Below are positions 34,238 to 43,379 of a stretch of 64,000 nt of DNA, one piece after another; position 1 is the first letter of the stretch, and each line of letters opens with the position of its first letter. The translations under genes and the position numbers were made by a program. Source of the stretch: CALVLD01 sp964467585 (GTDB lineage Bacteria; Bacillota; Clostridia; Christensenellales; CAG-138); assembly GCA_964467585.1 (NCBI GenBank), contig CAYXRF010000005.1, positions 1-64,000 on the forward strand, read 5' to 3'. The notes beneath the pieces were generated by a model, which was not told where the DNA came from, searched no databases, and was given only the letters and a program-made list of their open reading frames with translations.

Positions 34238-35521
34238 ATGAGCAAGTACACGGCTATAAAAATTGACGGCGTAGGCAAGGAATATCGGCTGGGCGCGATA
34301 GGCGGAGGCACGCTTCGCGGCGATATCCAGTCATGGTGGGCAAGGGCGCGTGGCAAGGAAGACCCCAACACCCGTATAGGCGACACGGCGAGTGCGCGCA
34401 GGGGTGAACGCTTCTGGGCGCTCCGCGACGTCTCATTTGATGTAAAAAAGGGCGAAGCGCTTGGCATAATCGGGCATAACGGCGCGGGCAAATCCACCCT
34501 TTTGAAGCTGATTTCACGCGTTACCGCCCCCACGGAGGGTACGATATCATTTGACGGACGCATAGCGAGCATGCTTGAGGTCGGCACGGGCTTTCATCAA
34601 GAGCTTACGGGGCGCGAAAACGTTTATATGAACGGCGCCATACTCGGTATGACAAAAAAAGAGATTGACCGCAAGCTGGACGAGATAATTGCCTTTGCAG
34701 AAATGCAGCAGTTTATCGACACGCCCGTAAAACGCTATTCATCCGGAATGTACGTTAAGCTTGCGTTTTCCGTTGCCGCGCATCTTGACAGCGAAATTAT
34801 GCTTATGGATGAGGTTCTGGCGGTTGGCGACATGAAGTTTCAGCAAAAATGCTTGGGCAAGATGGGCGACGCCGCCAACGCGCAGGGCAAAACAATACTC
34901 TATGTCAGTCACAATATGAATACAATACGTCAGCTTTGCAGCCGCTGCGTTGTTCTTGACCACGGGCATGTGGTGTTTAACGGGGGTGTGGAGCAGGCGA
35001 TAGATCTGTATTCGGATATGAATCGCAGTGCGGAGCCTTATATAGACGATTTTTCCGCACGCCGCTCCAAATGGCTCCAAAATCAGCGTATGCGGGTTGT
35101 CTATTCCGAATATGCGGACAATAACAGCGTGTGCTTCAATTCAAACGCATCTATGGGCGTGCGCATACGCTGGATAAACACCGCCGAGGTTCGTGACGCG
35201 GCACTGCGCATAGAGGTTTCGGCAATCGACAACACAGCCGTTGCAACGGCAATGATCGCTCCCTTTTACAGCGGCGCACAGGGCGAAACGGGCGAAGCTG
35301 TTTTCAGGCTTGACATAAGCAGTCTTGCCGAGGGCGACTATCTGCTAAAGTATGTATTTTTCAGCATAAACGAGTTTGGGACGGCGTCAAATCTGGATAT
35401 CGTAACGGGACTTCATCTCAAAAAAACCGTTCCCGCAGAGGGCTTCACAGTAATGTGGGCGCCCACCGCGTGGGGCAGAGTGCGTCTGCCGGATATGACG
35501 GCGGAGCTTTCACAATTTTGA
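34238..35521 (+). CDS. ABC polysaccharide export ATPase (Wzt/TagH type) with C-terminal glycan-binding-like domain
   Basis: The 427-residue protein has an ATPase domain with Walker A GHNGAGKSTLLKLI, signature YSSGMYVKLAFS and Walker B EIMLMDEVLAVGD, all in the form typical of O-antigen and teichoic acid exporters. The C-terminal 150 residues (from about 275) are a beta-rich domain like the one that selects the glycan in Wzt (RIRWINTAEVRDAALRIEVS, GDYLLKYVFFSINE). GGGGGAAGCG precedes the ATG. It forms a unit with the permease 14 bases upstream. Confidence 0.93.
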   Translation: MSKYTAIKIDGVGKEYRLGAIGGGTLRGDIQSWWARARGKEDPNTRIGDTASARRGERFWALRDVSFDVKKGEALGIIGHNGAGKSTLLKLISRVTAPTEGTISFDGRIASMLEVGTGFHQELTGRENVYMNGAILGMTKKEIDRKLDEIIAFAEMQQFIDTPVKRYSSGMYVKLAFSVAAHLDSEIMLMDEVLAVGDMKFQQKCLGKMGDAANAQGKTILYVSHNMNTIRQLCSRCVVLDHGHVVFNGGVEQAIDLYSDMNRSAEPYIDDFSARRSKWLQNQRMRVVYSEYADNNSVCFNSNASMGVRIRWINTAEVRDAALRIEVSAIDNTAVATAMIAPFYSGAQGETGEAVFRLDISSLAEGDYLLKYVFFSINEFGTASNLDIVTGLHLKKTVPAEGFTVMWAPTAWGRVRLPDMTAELSQF

Positions 35522-35620
35522 TAATCACGCCGCGGCTGTTTTTTAACGCACACATTGACCCGCTGTGCGTAAAAGCTGAAATTGGCAACATTTTATTTTT
35601 GGATTCCCGATTTTTTTTGA

Positions 35621-35648
35621 TGACAAACGGGTGCGCGTGTGATACAAT
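35621..35648 (+). promoter_or_regulatory. Promoter of the 5'-nucleotidase gene
   Basis: TGACAA (35621-35626), 16 bp, TACAAT (35643-35648) preceded by TGA, so an extended -10 box. The ribosome site aggagg follows. Confidence 0.6.
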
Positions 35649-35703
35649 AAGTATATGTTTGCGCGCAAAAAGCAGCGAACAATTCATTTACAGGAGGAAC
35701 ATT

Positions 35704-37443
35704 ATGAAAAAGGGCTTCAGGTTTGCCGCGATCCTTGTTGTGATCGCGCTTGCGCTATCGCTTGTCGGCAGCGCGTTTGCGGTCGATCTTCCCGATGAGA
35801 GCACAGACCTTACGGGTCAGCTCGTGATACTTCACACCAACGATTCTCACGGCAGAATTAAAGAGGACGGCTCGTCAATGGGTATGTCCGCCGTTGCTTA
35901 CCTTGCGGATCTGTACACAGACGCGGGCGCGGATGTTCTCATTTTTGACGCGGGCGACACTCTGCACGGTCTGCCCATCGCAACCGCCACACAGGGCGCA
36001 TCCGTTGTTGACGTAATGAATCAGGTCGGTTATGCCGCCATGGCGCCCGGCAATCATGACTTCAACTATGGCTATCAGCATCTTATTGAGCTTTCGGCTT
36101 CAATGGATTTCCCCGTTCTTGCCGCTAACGTCACCTATGAAGCGGACGGTTCCCTTGTGTTTGACGACAACATGCTTATCAGCGTTGGCAGCTATACCGT
36201 TGGCGTGTTCGGTCTTGCCACACCGGAAACAGCAACCAAAACCAACCCCAACAACGTCATTGGCGTCAGCTTCAACGACGACAGCCTTGCCGATATAGCT
36301 CAGGCGCAGTGCGACGAGCTTAACGCGGCGGGCGCGGATATCATCATTTGCCTTTCCCACCTTGGTGATGATCCCTCCAGTGAGCCTTATCGCTCCACCG
36401 ATGTTCTTGCCGAGGTCACCGATATTGATCTCTGCATCGACGGTCACAGCCACAGCGTGCTCAATGACGACGGTCAGCAGCACCTTGTAAACGGCACTCT
36501 TGTTGCTTCCACGGGCGAATATACTCACAACGTCGGCGTTGTCACATATGACGGCGCTGAGCTTGAGGCGGGGCTTGTTCACTATCGTGACCTCTGCAAC
36601 ATCTCCACAGACGCCGAGGGCAACGAGGTTGTTGACTTCTACGGCTATAATCAGGATATTACCGATCTTGTTCAGTCATATTATGACGACATGATGGAGA
36701 TTTACGCTGAGGTTGTCGGGCATACAGACGTTCTGCTCAACGGCACACGCGCATATGTCCGCACACAGGAAACAAACCTTGGCGACTTGGCGGCGGATGC
36801 CATACTTGCCGCCGCTCCCGGAGCCGACTTTGCGCTGACTAACGGCGGCGGTATCCGCGCGGACGTTGCTATCGGCGATATCACCCGCTATGATCTGTTC
36901 ACCGTGTTCCCCTTCGGCAATATGGTCGCAACCGTTGACCTTACCGGCGCTGAGGTTCTCTATATACTTGAGGCGGGTACGTTCTCCTGCCCCGAGGCAA
37001 GCGGTGCATTCCCACAGGTTGCGGGCATCACGTTTGAAATCCACACCTACAACGCCTATGAGGGCGAATATGCCGCCCCCACAAACCCCGGCAGCCGTGT
37101 CAAAAACGTTAAGATAAACGGTCAGGCGCTTGATCCCAATGCAACCTACACAATGGCAACTAACGACTTCCTTGCCGCGGGCGGCGATACATATGCGCTG
37201 CTTGCCACAAATTATCTGGAGTCCGGCGTGCTTATCGGCGTTAACCTTGAGGATGCGCTTATCGATTATATCAGCACAATACAGGACAATTGCGCCTCCT
37301 ATGCCGAAGCGGCAGGACGCATTGTTATCGTCAGCGCCAATCCTAACCCCCCCGTGACCGGCGCGATTTCAATCGCCATCCTCGGCGGTGCGGCTATGGT
37401 CGGCGGCGTCGCTATTCTCTGCTTCCGCCGCAAGGAGGACTGA
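35704..37443 (+). CDS. Surface-anchored 5'-nucleotidase/cyclic phosphodiesterase (UshA/CpdB family)
   Basis: The 579-residue protein has a signal peptide (ILVVIALALSLVGSAFA). The metallophosphatase domain shows VILHTNDSHGRI, IFDAGDTLHGLP, PGNHDFNYGY and DGHSHSVLND, which give the two-metal site. The 5'-nucleotidase C-terminal domain has TNLGDLAADAIL, LTNGGGIRADV and VFPFGNMVATVDLTG. The end is a sorting signal: NPPVTG, then a hydrophobic stretch and FRRKED. It should release nucleosides and phosphate from extracellular nucleotides at the cell surface. AGGAGG lies 6 bases before the ATG. The variant PPVTG motif suggests a non-class-A sortase. No sortase is in the window. Confidence 0.93.
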   Translation: MKKGFRFAAILVVIALALSLVGSAFAVDLPDESTDLTGQLVILHTNDSHGRIKEDGSSMGMSAVAYLADLYTDAGADVLIFDAGDTLHGLPIATATQGASVVDVMNQVGYAAMAPGNHDFNYGYQHLIELSASMDFPVLAANVTYEADGSLVFDDNMLISVGSYTVGVFGLATPETATKTNPNNVIGVSFNDDSLADIAQAQCDELNAAGADIIICLSHLGDDPSSEPYRSTDVLAEVTDIDLCIDGHSHSVLNDDGQQHLVNGTLVASTGEYTHNVGVVTYDGAELEAGLVHYRDLCNISTDAEGNEVVDFYGYNQDITDLVQSYYDDMMEIYAEVVGHTDVLLNGTRAYVRTQETNLGDLAADAILAAAPGADFALTNGGGIRADVAIGDITRYDLFTVFPFGNMVATVDLTGAEVLYILEAGTFSCPEASGAFPQVAGITFEIHTYNAYEGEYAAPTNPGSRVKNVKINGQALDPNATYTMATNDFLAAGGDTYALLATNYLESGVLIGVNLEDALIDYISTIQDNCASYAEAAGRIVIVSANPNPPVTGAISIAILGGAAMVGGVAILCFRRKED

Positions 37444-37670
37444 GCAACAGAGCCGTACGGTTGGCGACAACGACAGGGACGGTTGGTACGATAGGTACGA
37501 TAGGTACGTTTGGTACGATAAGTACGTTCGGTACGATAAGTACGTTTGGTACGATAAGTACGTTTGGGGACTCTGTCCCCAAGCCCCTGCAATGGACTGC
37601 GTCCCTTGACCCGCAAATATAAACCGTTGCTTGTCCATAATCGCACAGCATAATTCAATCGATTTTTCAA

Positions 37671-37706
37671 AGCCGCATATTTGCGCAACAGCGCAAATAT
37701 GCGGCT
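37671..37706. repeat. Perfect 16-bp hairpin, repeated at 49063-49098
   Basis: agccgcatatttgcgc, a loop of four bases and the exact complement. The same 36 bases are at 49063-49098. It could act as a transcription terminator for the 5'-nucleotidase gene, but no clean T tract follows. Confidence 0.85.
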
Positions 37707-37765
37707 AAAATTTTGGGCAAATATTTTTGCTTGATATAGTTTTTTGTGTGTATGCCAATTGCTTT

Positions 37766-37831
37766 TTATAATTATTCATATTCTATTTGTTTTTTCAAAG
37801 GGTTTTAGGGAACGCTTTTTTGAAAAAAGCG
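37766..37831 (+). repeat. 66-bp direct repeat, left copy
   Basis: Identical base for base to 38265-38330. The two copies enclose the 433 bases that contain hairpin element copy 3. Confidence 0.9.
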
Positions 37832-37891
37832 ATATTGAGAAGTCTTCGGCTGTTGCTAAGGGTGTGAAGGCTTTTACCTTTGAAAGAATTC

Positions 37892-38255
37892 AATGTGGTG
37901 ACGGGCAAAGGTTATGCCTTTGCCGTGGGTTAAGTTTGCGTGATTAAGTACGGCTTGCGAGGGCTTATACCTTTTAAGTTGCTTGCCAACAGACAAGCCG
38001 CGGAATTTATGCATCCCCCCACAGATTTTGCCGCGCTGCGCTTGCAAAATCAGCTCCCCCCGAGGGGAGCCCTCCGCTTCCGCTCCGGGTTCGCTTCGCT
38101 CACGCCGCCTACTAAGTTTGAAGTTGGTTAGCTCTATGCGCGTTAAAAAGACGCACATAGAGCTTTAGTTTGTTTTTTGCCGCCAACTAAGGGTGTTTGG
38201 TTTGGGCGGGTCGCCAACTAAGGGTGTTTTGTTTGGACGGTCGCCAACTGAGTTT
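37892..38255 (+). repeat. Hairpin-rich dispersed element, copy 3
   Basis: Begins with gtggtgacgggcaaaggtta and ends with tcgccaactgag. It contains the strong hairpin at about 38130-38164. In the GC-rich part one base differs (ccccccgagggg), which shifts the open frame seen in the other copies. Confidence 0.85.
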
Positions 38256-38264
38256 GATTAAGTG

Positions 38265-38338
38265 TTATAATTATTCATATTCTATTTGTTTTTTCAAAGG
38301 GTTTTAGGGAACGCTTTTTTGAAAAAAGCGTTCCCTAA
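38265..38338 (+). repeat. 66-bp direct repeat, right copy, ending in a 17-bp palindrome
   Basis: The repeat is 38265-38330. Here it runs on into a perfect inverted repeat, ttagggaacgctttttt around one G (38305-38338), which the left copy loses after gcg. Units of ccctaacgta follow, three times in tandem, up to about 38370. Confidence 0.85.
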
Positions 38339-38387
38339 CGTACCCTAACGTACCCTAACGTACCCATCGTCCCCTAACGGGAGGACG

Positions 38388-39608
38388 TCAAAGCGTGATT
38401 TTAAGGTCGCCGCTGCCGGCCTTAACGGATATTTCGGTTTTGCCGTCGCCGACAGTGGCGTCAAACCTGCCGGAATAGGTGGATAAACGTCCGGCGCTGC
38501 AAACGGTGCTTTCGCCGCCGCCGGTAAGTCTTGAAATAACGGCGCCGCAGCAAGCGGAGAGTGAGAGGTCAACATCGCCGGAGCCTGTGGTCAGGCTGAT
38601 GCTTGCGCTGTCGGCAAGCGCGGCGCAGATATCGCCGCCGCCTGTTTTGACGGAGAGTCCGGCAACAACGCCGGCGCGAACAGAAACGTCACCGCCGCCG
38701 GTGGTCAGCTGCATAGCATCGGCGTCGCCGCAGTCAAGCGAAATATCCCCGCCGCCGGTATATAGCTTTGAGGTATGCGCGCAAAAATCTTTTGCGGCAA
38801 TATCGCCGCCGCCTGTTTTCATCTCCCCACACGCGGTGTTTACGCCGCAAAAGCTGATTTCCCCACCGCCCGTTTCGGCAGAGATAACCGAAGCGTTAAC
38901 ATCACAAAGCGAAAGGTCGCCGCCGCCCGTTTTGAGAGAAAGACGGTTGACAGCAATGCTTTCAAGCTTGTGGTCGCCGCCGCCGGAGCGGCAGGTGAAC
39001 TCGTCGGCAACAAGCCCGTATGTGTGCGTGTCGCCGCCGCGTGTAAGCACGGTGAGGCTGTCCGTCTGAACGTTTTGTGACGTAAAATCTCCTGCGTCAA
39101 GGTCAACGGATATGCTTTTCATGCGAAGGGGAACGGCAATGTTGACACGGCAAGTTTTGTTGACGGAGAATAAATGAAAACGTGACGTCAAATGCTCACG
39201 CTCGTATATGGTTATCGTGTCGCCAATGGCGTCAATCGCAACATTGTCGATAAACCTCTGCGGCCCCTCAACATTGATTGACGGCTCCGATATGTCGGAC
39301 GCGATTACGCGGACGTCCGCACACAGCTTGACGTTAAGCACACATTGCATGGGATACTCCCCCGTGTGGCAAATTTTAAACTCCGTACCATCGCCTTGCG
39401 GCGCGGCAGGACGGCTCGTAAGATCCCGCATCGCCTCAACACATTCGTCAACCGTCCCCAATTCTGCGATAATCTCGTCATCCGAAAGCCCGCCAAGCGC
39501 CCCCTCACTGAATGTGCGTACGCACTCCGCAACAATCTCCGCACGCGATACCGCGTCAAATTCTGAAAGCGCAGCCTCAAGCTGCTCCATGTATTCCGAT
39601 TTAGTCAT
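38388..39608 (-). CDS. DUF4097 beta-repeat protein with HAAS-like N terminus
   Basis: The 406-residue protein starts with a helical segment like HAAS/DUF1700 (KSEYMEQLEAALSEFDAVSR, LSDDEIIAELGTVDECVEAM). A right-handed beta-repeat region of the DUF4097 type follows, with at least nine TGGGD or TGSGD turns spaced about 20 residues apart (for example SLKTGGGDLSLCDV, LYTGGGDISLDC). HAAS-type and DUF4097 proteins are commonly placed next to PadR regulators in Firmicutes and are linked to envelope stress. AGGAGG precedes the ATG by 7 bases. No membrane helix is visible. The function of the family is unknown. Confidence 0.85.
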   Translation of the reverse strand: MTKSEYMEQLEAALSEFDAVSRAEIVAECVRTFSEGALGGLSDDEIIAELGTVDECVEAMRDLTSRPAAPQGDGTEFKICHTGEYPMQCVLNVKLCADVRVIASDISEPSINVEGPQRFIDNVAIDAIGDTITIYEREHLTSRFHLFSVNKTCRVNIAVPLRMKSISVDLDAGDFTSQNVQTDSLTVLTRGGDTHTYGLVADEFTCRSGGGDHKLESIAVNRLSLKTGGGDLSLCDVNASVISAETGGGEISFCGVNTACGEMKTGGGDIAAKDFCAHTSKLYTGGGDISLDCGDADAMQLTTGGGDVSVRAGVVAGLSVKTGGGDICAALADSASISLTTGSGDVDLSLSACCGAVISRLTGGGESTVCSAGRLSTYSGRFDATVGDGKTEISVKAGSGDLKITL

Positions 39609-39661
39609 TGTTTGCCTCCTTTTTTTAATACACCTGTCGTATATTGTGCCCTTCGTGATAA

Positions 39662-39802
39662 TTATCTCATGCTTGCAAATCCGCAGCAGCCTGAACCTTC
39701 ACCAAATGGATTTATGCACTCGGGCAGCGCTTCAATACGCGTAATGTTTAACGTCTGCGCAAGCGCCGACTGAATTTGCTCCATCTTTCTTGACTTCATC
39801 AT
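39662..39802 (-). CDS. Small Cys-containing protein between padR and the DUF4097 gene
   Basis: This 46-residue open frame is preceded by AGGCGG, 9 bases before ATG 39802 (a second ATG follows directly). The sequence MMKSRKMEQIQSALAQTLN is amphipathic, and the end CINPFGEGSGCCGFASMR has three Cys and several Gly. It starts 16 bases after the padR stop and ends 53 bases before the DUF4097 gene, so it would be part of that operon. I do not recognise it. It could be a regulator-linked peptide or a chance frame. Confidence 0.5.
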   Translation of the reverse strand: MMKSRKMEQIQSALAQTLNITRIEALPECINPFGEGSGCCGFASMR

Positions 39803-39818
39803 GATAATAAACCGCCTG

Positions 39819-40145
39819 TTAATGAACATTTTTGGTGAGTCTGTCAACCTTTTGAACAAACGCCCGCCACTCGGCAAGACTGCTTTCGGCGGTCGCACGC
39901 CCCGTATCCGTCAAACGATAGTACTTCCGCGCAGGCCCATCGCTCGATTCCACAAGATATGTGTCAACCTGCCCGTCCGCCTTAAGCCGCTTAAGTATCA
40001 GATACAGCGTGCCCGCCGCAACGTCAAGCTCCTTGGATATAGCGTCCGTAAGCTCGTATCCGTAACGGTCGTGCGCACGCAAAAGACATAATACGCACAT
40101 TTCCAGTGCGCCACGCTTGAGCTGAGAATTAATCGCCTGTTCCAT
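39819..40145 (-). CDS. PadR-family transcriptional regulator
   Basis: The 108-residue protein has the PadR winged helix: LKRGALEMCVLCLLRAHDRY, GYELTDAISKEL and the recognition region VAAGTLYLILKRLKADGQV. The wing DGPARKYYRLTDTGRATAE is followed by a short C-terminal helix (subfamily-2 length). Such proteins repress nearby operons until a ligand or stress releases them. The ATG at 40145 follows AAAGGA. A 23-bp palindrome overlapping its promoter is the likely self-binding site. The small protein and the DUF4097 gene downstream are the probable targets. Confidence 0.92.
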   Translation of the reverse strand: MEQAINSQLKRGALEMCVLCLLRAHDRYGYELTDAISKELDVAAGTLYLILKRLKADGQVDTYLVESSDGPARKYYRLTDTGRATAESSLAEWRAFVQKVDRLTKNVH

Positions 40146-40173
40146 CAAGTCACTTCCTTTCGTTTATGAATAG

Positions 40174-40208
40174 ATAGTACCACACACTATAATGCAATGC
40201 AATATAGT
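40174..40208 (-). promoter_or_regulatory. padR promoter with overlapping palindromic operator
   Basis: Minus strand: TTGCAT (40202-40197), 17 bp, TACTAT (40179-40174). A 23-bp palindrome with one mismatch (40186-40208, arms actataatgca and tgcaatatagt) covers the -35 box, as expected for auto-repression by PadR. Confidence 0.7.
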
Positions 40209-40279
40209 TAGTAAAATATATTATTGTGACGCAAAATTTGCCCCGTGTTATTAAAGACGGCAGGCGCAAAGCTAAGCGG

Positions 40280-41578
40280 TCACTCCCCGTGCTTGCAGTT
40301 TTTGATTATTGTGTTGAAATCATTCATCATGGCGCCTTGAACCTCATGCGAATTATGGCACAGCCTGCCGCATTCCCATCCGGAGACGGCGTAATCGTTC
40401 AAAACAGAGGTATCACAGACCACGGAATTCAGCTTTTCGTATATGTCTTTTTTGTTAGTGGCGCATAGCGCGGCATTATGCACGGCAAGATGCTCAATCG
40501 AACCCACGTCGGCGGGGCCAACGGCAAAAACACATCTCCCCCGTGTGAGATAGTCAATAACCTTGGTTGAAAAAGAGAGCCGAACCGCAAGCCGATATTT
40601 CAGCTCAAACGCTTCAACATGAACAAGAATGTCGGCGTCGTTCTGCACGCGGGCAACCTCGCCCGCGCCTATGCCGCCGCAAAGCGAAATGCTCGGCACG
40701 GTCAGTGCGCGGCGCATTGCCCGCGTCATGGGGGTGAGAGTGTAGACGTCGAGTATGGCTTTTTTGCCGTCGACGTTAATTTTTTCAAGCGCGCACCCTA
40801 TTCGCGCAAGCTGCTTCCAACGCCCTGCGCTTATGTTGCCTGTAAAAACAAGCTTCAGCGGGCTGTTAAATTCTGTTTTAAGCAGAGGCGAACCCGAAAA
40901 ATCTCCGTTTTTAACCAGCAGTCCGCAATCAACGCCCAACGCACTGTCGTATTCCTTTTTTTGTGTTTCGGTCATCACATAGAGCTTGTCAAGAAGACGC
41001 ACAACCTTGCGAACCTTTGCGCGCTTGAACAGCCTGTCGATCCAAAAAAGAGGAGAGAGCTGAAATTGCTTCCATGTGTAGAGGTCGTCCCCGATAAAGC
41101 CCACCATGGGCGCACCCGTGTGTTTTTTGAGATAAATCGCTATATCGTCAAGATAGAACGAATCGTATATGGGCTGAAATATCAGGTCGGGCTTGAAGGA
41201 ATCCACAAATTCGTCAAGCTGAGGACTTTTCCACCGCCCAAGCTTCCATATAAGCTCACGCGCCCAGAAGAACACCCGCAGACGCACCTTTCGCGCACGT
41301 TCAAAGTGTTTTGCGTCGGAGCCTTCAAGCTGATCGGACTGTCCCTGCTGCGCAAAAATCTCCTTCCCGGAGGGTGTATTTTTGTTTTTAAGATTTGCGA
41401 TAAGCGATTTTTCAGTTATCTGAAAGTATCGAGACACAATAGAGTCGTCCGGCTCCCCATAGCGGCAATATATGTTGGCAATTTCAATGCCGTCAATGCC
41501 GCCAAAAAAGTTTGAAAAGGTGCTGCCAAAGCTGTTGTTGAGCGCCCACGGGGTGTTGGAAAGTATAAGTATTTTCAA
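40280..41578 (-). CDS. Glycosyltransferase, GT4/GT-B-like
   Basis: The 432-residue protein starts with a Rossmann-like segment (KILILSNTPWALNNSFGSTF). The second half shows LKLVFTGNISAGRWKQL, SISLCGGIGAGEVARVQNDA, DILVHVEAFELKYRLAVRLS and KVIDYLTRGRCVFAVG, the pattern of GT-B enzymes of the GT4 type. It would transfer a sugar from a nucleotide-activated donor. The TTG start overlaps the stop of the upstream GT2 gene by 3 bases and follows GGAGG by 8 bases. The products of these genes probably build a surface polysaccharide, perhaps the one exported by the transporter at 33-35 kb. Confidence 0.82.
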   Translation of the reverse strand: MKILILSNTPWALNNSFGSTFSNFFGGIDGIEIANIYCRYGEPDDSIVSRYFQITEKSLIANLKNKNTPSGKEIFAQQGQSDQLEGSDAKHFERARKVRLRVFFWARELIWKLGRWKSPQLDEFVDSFKPDLIFQPIYDSFYLDDIAIYLKKHTGAPMVGFIGDDLYTWKQFQLSPLFWIDRLFKRAKVRKVVRLLDKLYVMTETQKKEYDSALGVDCGLLVKNGDFSGSPLLKTEFNSPLKLVFTGNISAGRWKQLARIGCALEKINVDGKKAILDVYTLTPMTRAMRRALTVPSISLCGGIGAGEVARVQNDADILVHVEAFELKYRLAVRLSFSTKVIDYLTRGRCVFAVGPADVGSIEHLAVHNAALCATNKKDIYEKLNSVVCDTSVLNDYAVSGWECGRLCHNSHEVQGAMMNDFNTIIKNCKHGE

Positions 41579-42582
41579 AGCGACAGCCTCCTTGCGGCAA
41601 ACCTTGCCGCCAACGAAGCGGAGCTTACCATTTTATGCTTGAGCAGAATAAACATCACACGCATGAAAAGCGTTTTGATGCGGGAGTCAAAGAAGGGCAA
41701 GCCTCGGTGATTTCGCGCCGCCAAAAGCACAGCTTTATCAGAGAAAAGTCTTTTTACATACAGCTTTTTTTCGCCAAGCGTGCAGAGATTGCCTTTGGAA
41801 AACACCGATACGGCAAACACAATGGTGTTGCGCGCAAGCAGCGTGTCCGCATAGCAAGTGTGCTCAGCCGACACAAACGCACGCGCCGTGTCGTCTATAT
41901 AGGCGATTGTGGATTCAAACCCGGGCTGGAATGTGTGCGATATACTGCCTGCCCGCTGAAGGTTCAAAAGCGTTGGCTCGTCCAAAAAGGCAATACGCTT
42001 TGCACGCTTCAAAAAGGTGAGATTAAAAATCACATCCTCAGAAATTTTGCCCAAGGGAAATCGTATGTCGCCAATTGTGCGGCGCCTGTACAGCACACTG
42101 GTGGCGCGCCACGCACGTCCCTTGCCGATAATAACGCGTTCGCCAAATTCCTGCGGATCGGAAAAAGCCATTTCCATTGGAAAAAGCCGCAACAACGAAG
42201 TGCTTCCGTCCTCAAAAACCGAAGTGCAGCAGGAGGGCAGAACCGCATCAATATCATCGGAAAAAATAGCCGCAAGGTCGCTGACAGCGGTTGGTATAAG
42301 GCGGTCGTCGCTGTCCAAAAAAAGAACGGCGTCGCTTGAAGCGGCTTCAAGCCCCGCATTTCTTGCGGCGGACAGTCCTCCGTTTTGCTGATGTATCACG
42401 GCAATATTATCATGCGCCAAGGCAAGCTCATCGCATATCGCGGGACAGCCGTCGGGCGAACCGTCGTCTACAAGAATAAGATTTATGTTGGGATAGCTTT
42501 GCGCCAAAACGGAATCGACCGCCCCGCGAAGGCAGCGCTCGGTATTGTAAACGGGCATTATTACATCAACGGAAGGTTTCAT
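41575..42582 (-). CDS. Glycosyltransferase family 2
   Basis: The 335-residue GT-A enzyme has the family opening PSVDVIMPVYNTERCLRGAV, the nucleotide-binding LILVDDGSPDGC, HQQNGGLSAARNAGLEAA and the metal-binding DSDD in AVLFLDSDDRLIP. The C-terminal part has no membrane helix. Start 42582 follows GGAGG closely; an open frame of 42 more codons upstream has no support. It forms a coupled pair with the GT4-like gene. Donor and acceptor cannot be predicted. Confidence 0.92.
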   Translation of the reverse strand: MKPSVDVIMPVYNTERCLRGAVDSVLAQSYPNINLILVDDGSPDGCPAICDELALAHDNIAVIHQQNGGLSAARNAGLEAASSDAVLFLDSDDRLIPTAVSDLAAIFSDDIDAVLPSCCTSVFEDGSTSLLRLFPMEMAFSDPQEFGERVIIGKGRAWRATSVLYRRRTIGDIRFPLGKISEDVIFNLTFLKRAKRIAFLDEPTLLNLQRAGSISHTFQPGFESTIAYIDDTARAFVSAEHTCYADTLLARNTIVFAVSVFSKGNLCTLGEKKLYVKRLFSDKAVLLAARNHRGLPFFDSRIKTLFMRVMFILLKHKMVSSASLAARFAARRLSL

Positions 42583-42756
42583 TTTGCCTCCAAAGGGAGT
42601 ATATATGCGATTGTAACACAAGCGAGTCGTTATGTAAACCTTGCGAGAAGACTTCCGAGCAATAATACGTGAACAAAGGATGATGAAATTAATGATGACA
42701 ATGCGCAAAAGTTATCAAAAGGAAAAATCCCCCGCGCCGCATAAAAACGAACCAAA

Positions 42757-43291
42757 TCAGCGCTGTACTCCGCGCAGAATCAGCGCATAGAATCGGGCAT
42801 ACGGCTCAAAGCACAAAAGCAGCTTTGAAAGCGCAATAAGCTTTAGCTTGAATGTGGGCTTGTCATGCAGCTTGAGATTTCTGCGGGTGATGCGATAGGG
42901 ATAGAGCTTTAGCGCTTTAAGCCTTGCAAGCTTTGAATTAAAAGCTTGGCGCGGAAGCATCATCGCGCTGAATACACAGCCCTCAACAGCGTGGCTGAGC
43001 TTAAGTCTAAACCAAAATCTGAATAAATCGTTATATTCTTCTGCATTATCAATCAACTCATGGCGATATCAGACGAATATTGGGGTGCAGCGCGGCATAC
43101 CTCAATACGACCTCGCGGGAATTGTCGGGCGAGCCATCATTAACGCACATTATCTCATAGCTGTCGGCGGGAACATCCTGTGTCAACAGCGAATCAAGGC
43201 AATCCGGAATCCACCTTTCAACATTGTAGATAGGTACGACCACGGACAGAAAGGGATCGGAGCAGAAGCCTGAGGCAGCATTGTCGGACAT
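42757..43291 (-). pseudogene. Glycosyltransferase family 2, internally deleted
   Basis: The first 77 codons (43291-43058) match the N terminus of a GT2 enzyme (LSVVVPIYNVERWIPDCLDS, IMCVNDGSPDNSREVV). They stop just where the middle of the domain should start. The next frame (43056-42757) reads a typical GT2 C-terminal tail (LYPYRITRRNLKLHDKPTFK, LLLCFEPYARFYALILRG). About 150-200 residues, including the DxD site, are missing, so this is a deletion plus frame change and cannot be active. It belongs to the same glycan cluster as the two intact genes downstream. Confidence 0.75.
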
Positions 43292-43379
43292 GGTTGCCCT
43301 CCATCAATCTGAACGAATATTAGCACACGCGATATAAATCGTAACAATAAAAATAACATCTAAATAAACAGAAAATTGC

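Larger units (their letters stand above)
37479..38338. repeat. Composite repeat region A (inverted counterpart at 48611-49270)
   Basis: In order it holds a 9-bp tandem repeat (37478-37566, units ggtacgata/agtacgttt), a conserved block with ggggactctgtccccaagcc and cgtcccttgacccgcaaat, a 16-bp perfect hairpin (37671-37706), a T-rich block, and hairpin element copy 3. Region B carries the same parts in the same order on the opposite strand. No gene lies between 37444 and 38387. Confidence 0.8.
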
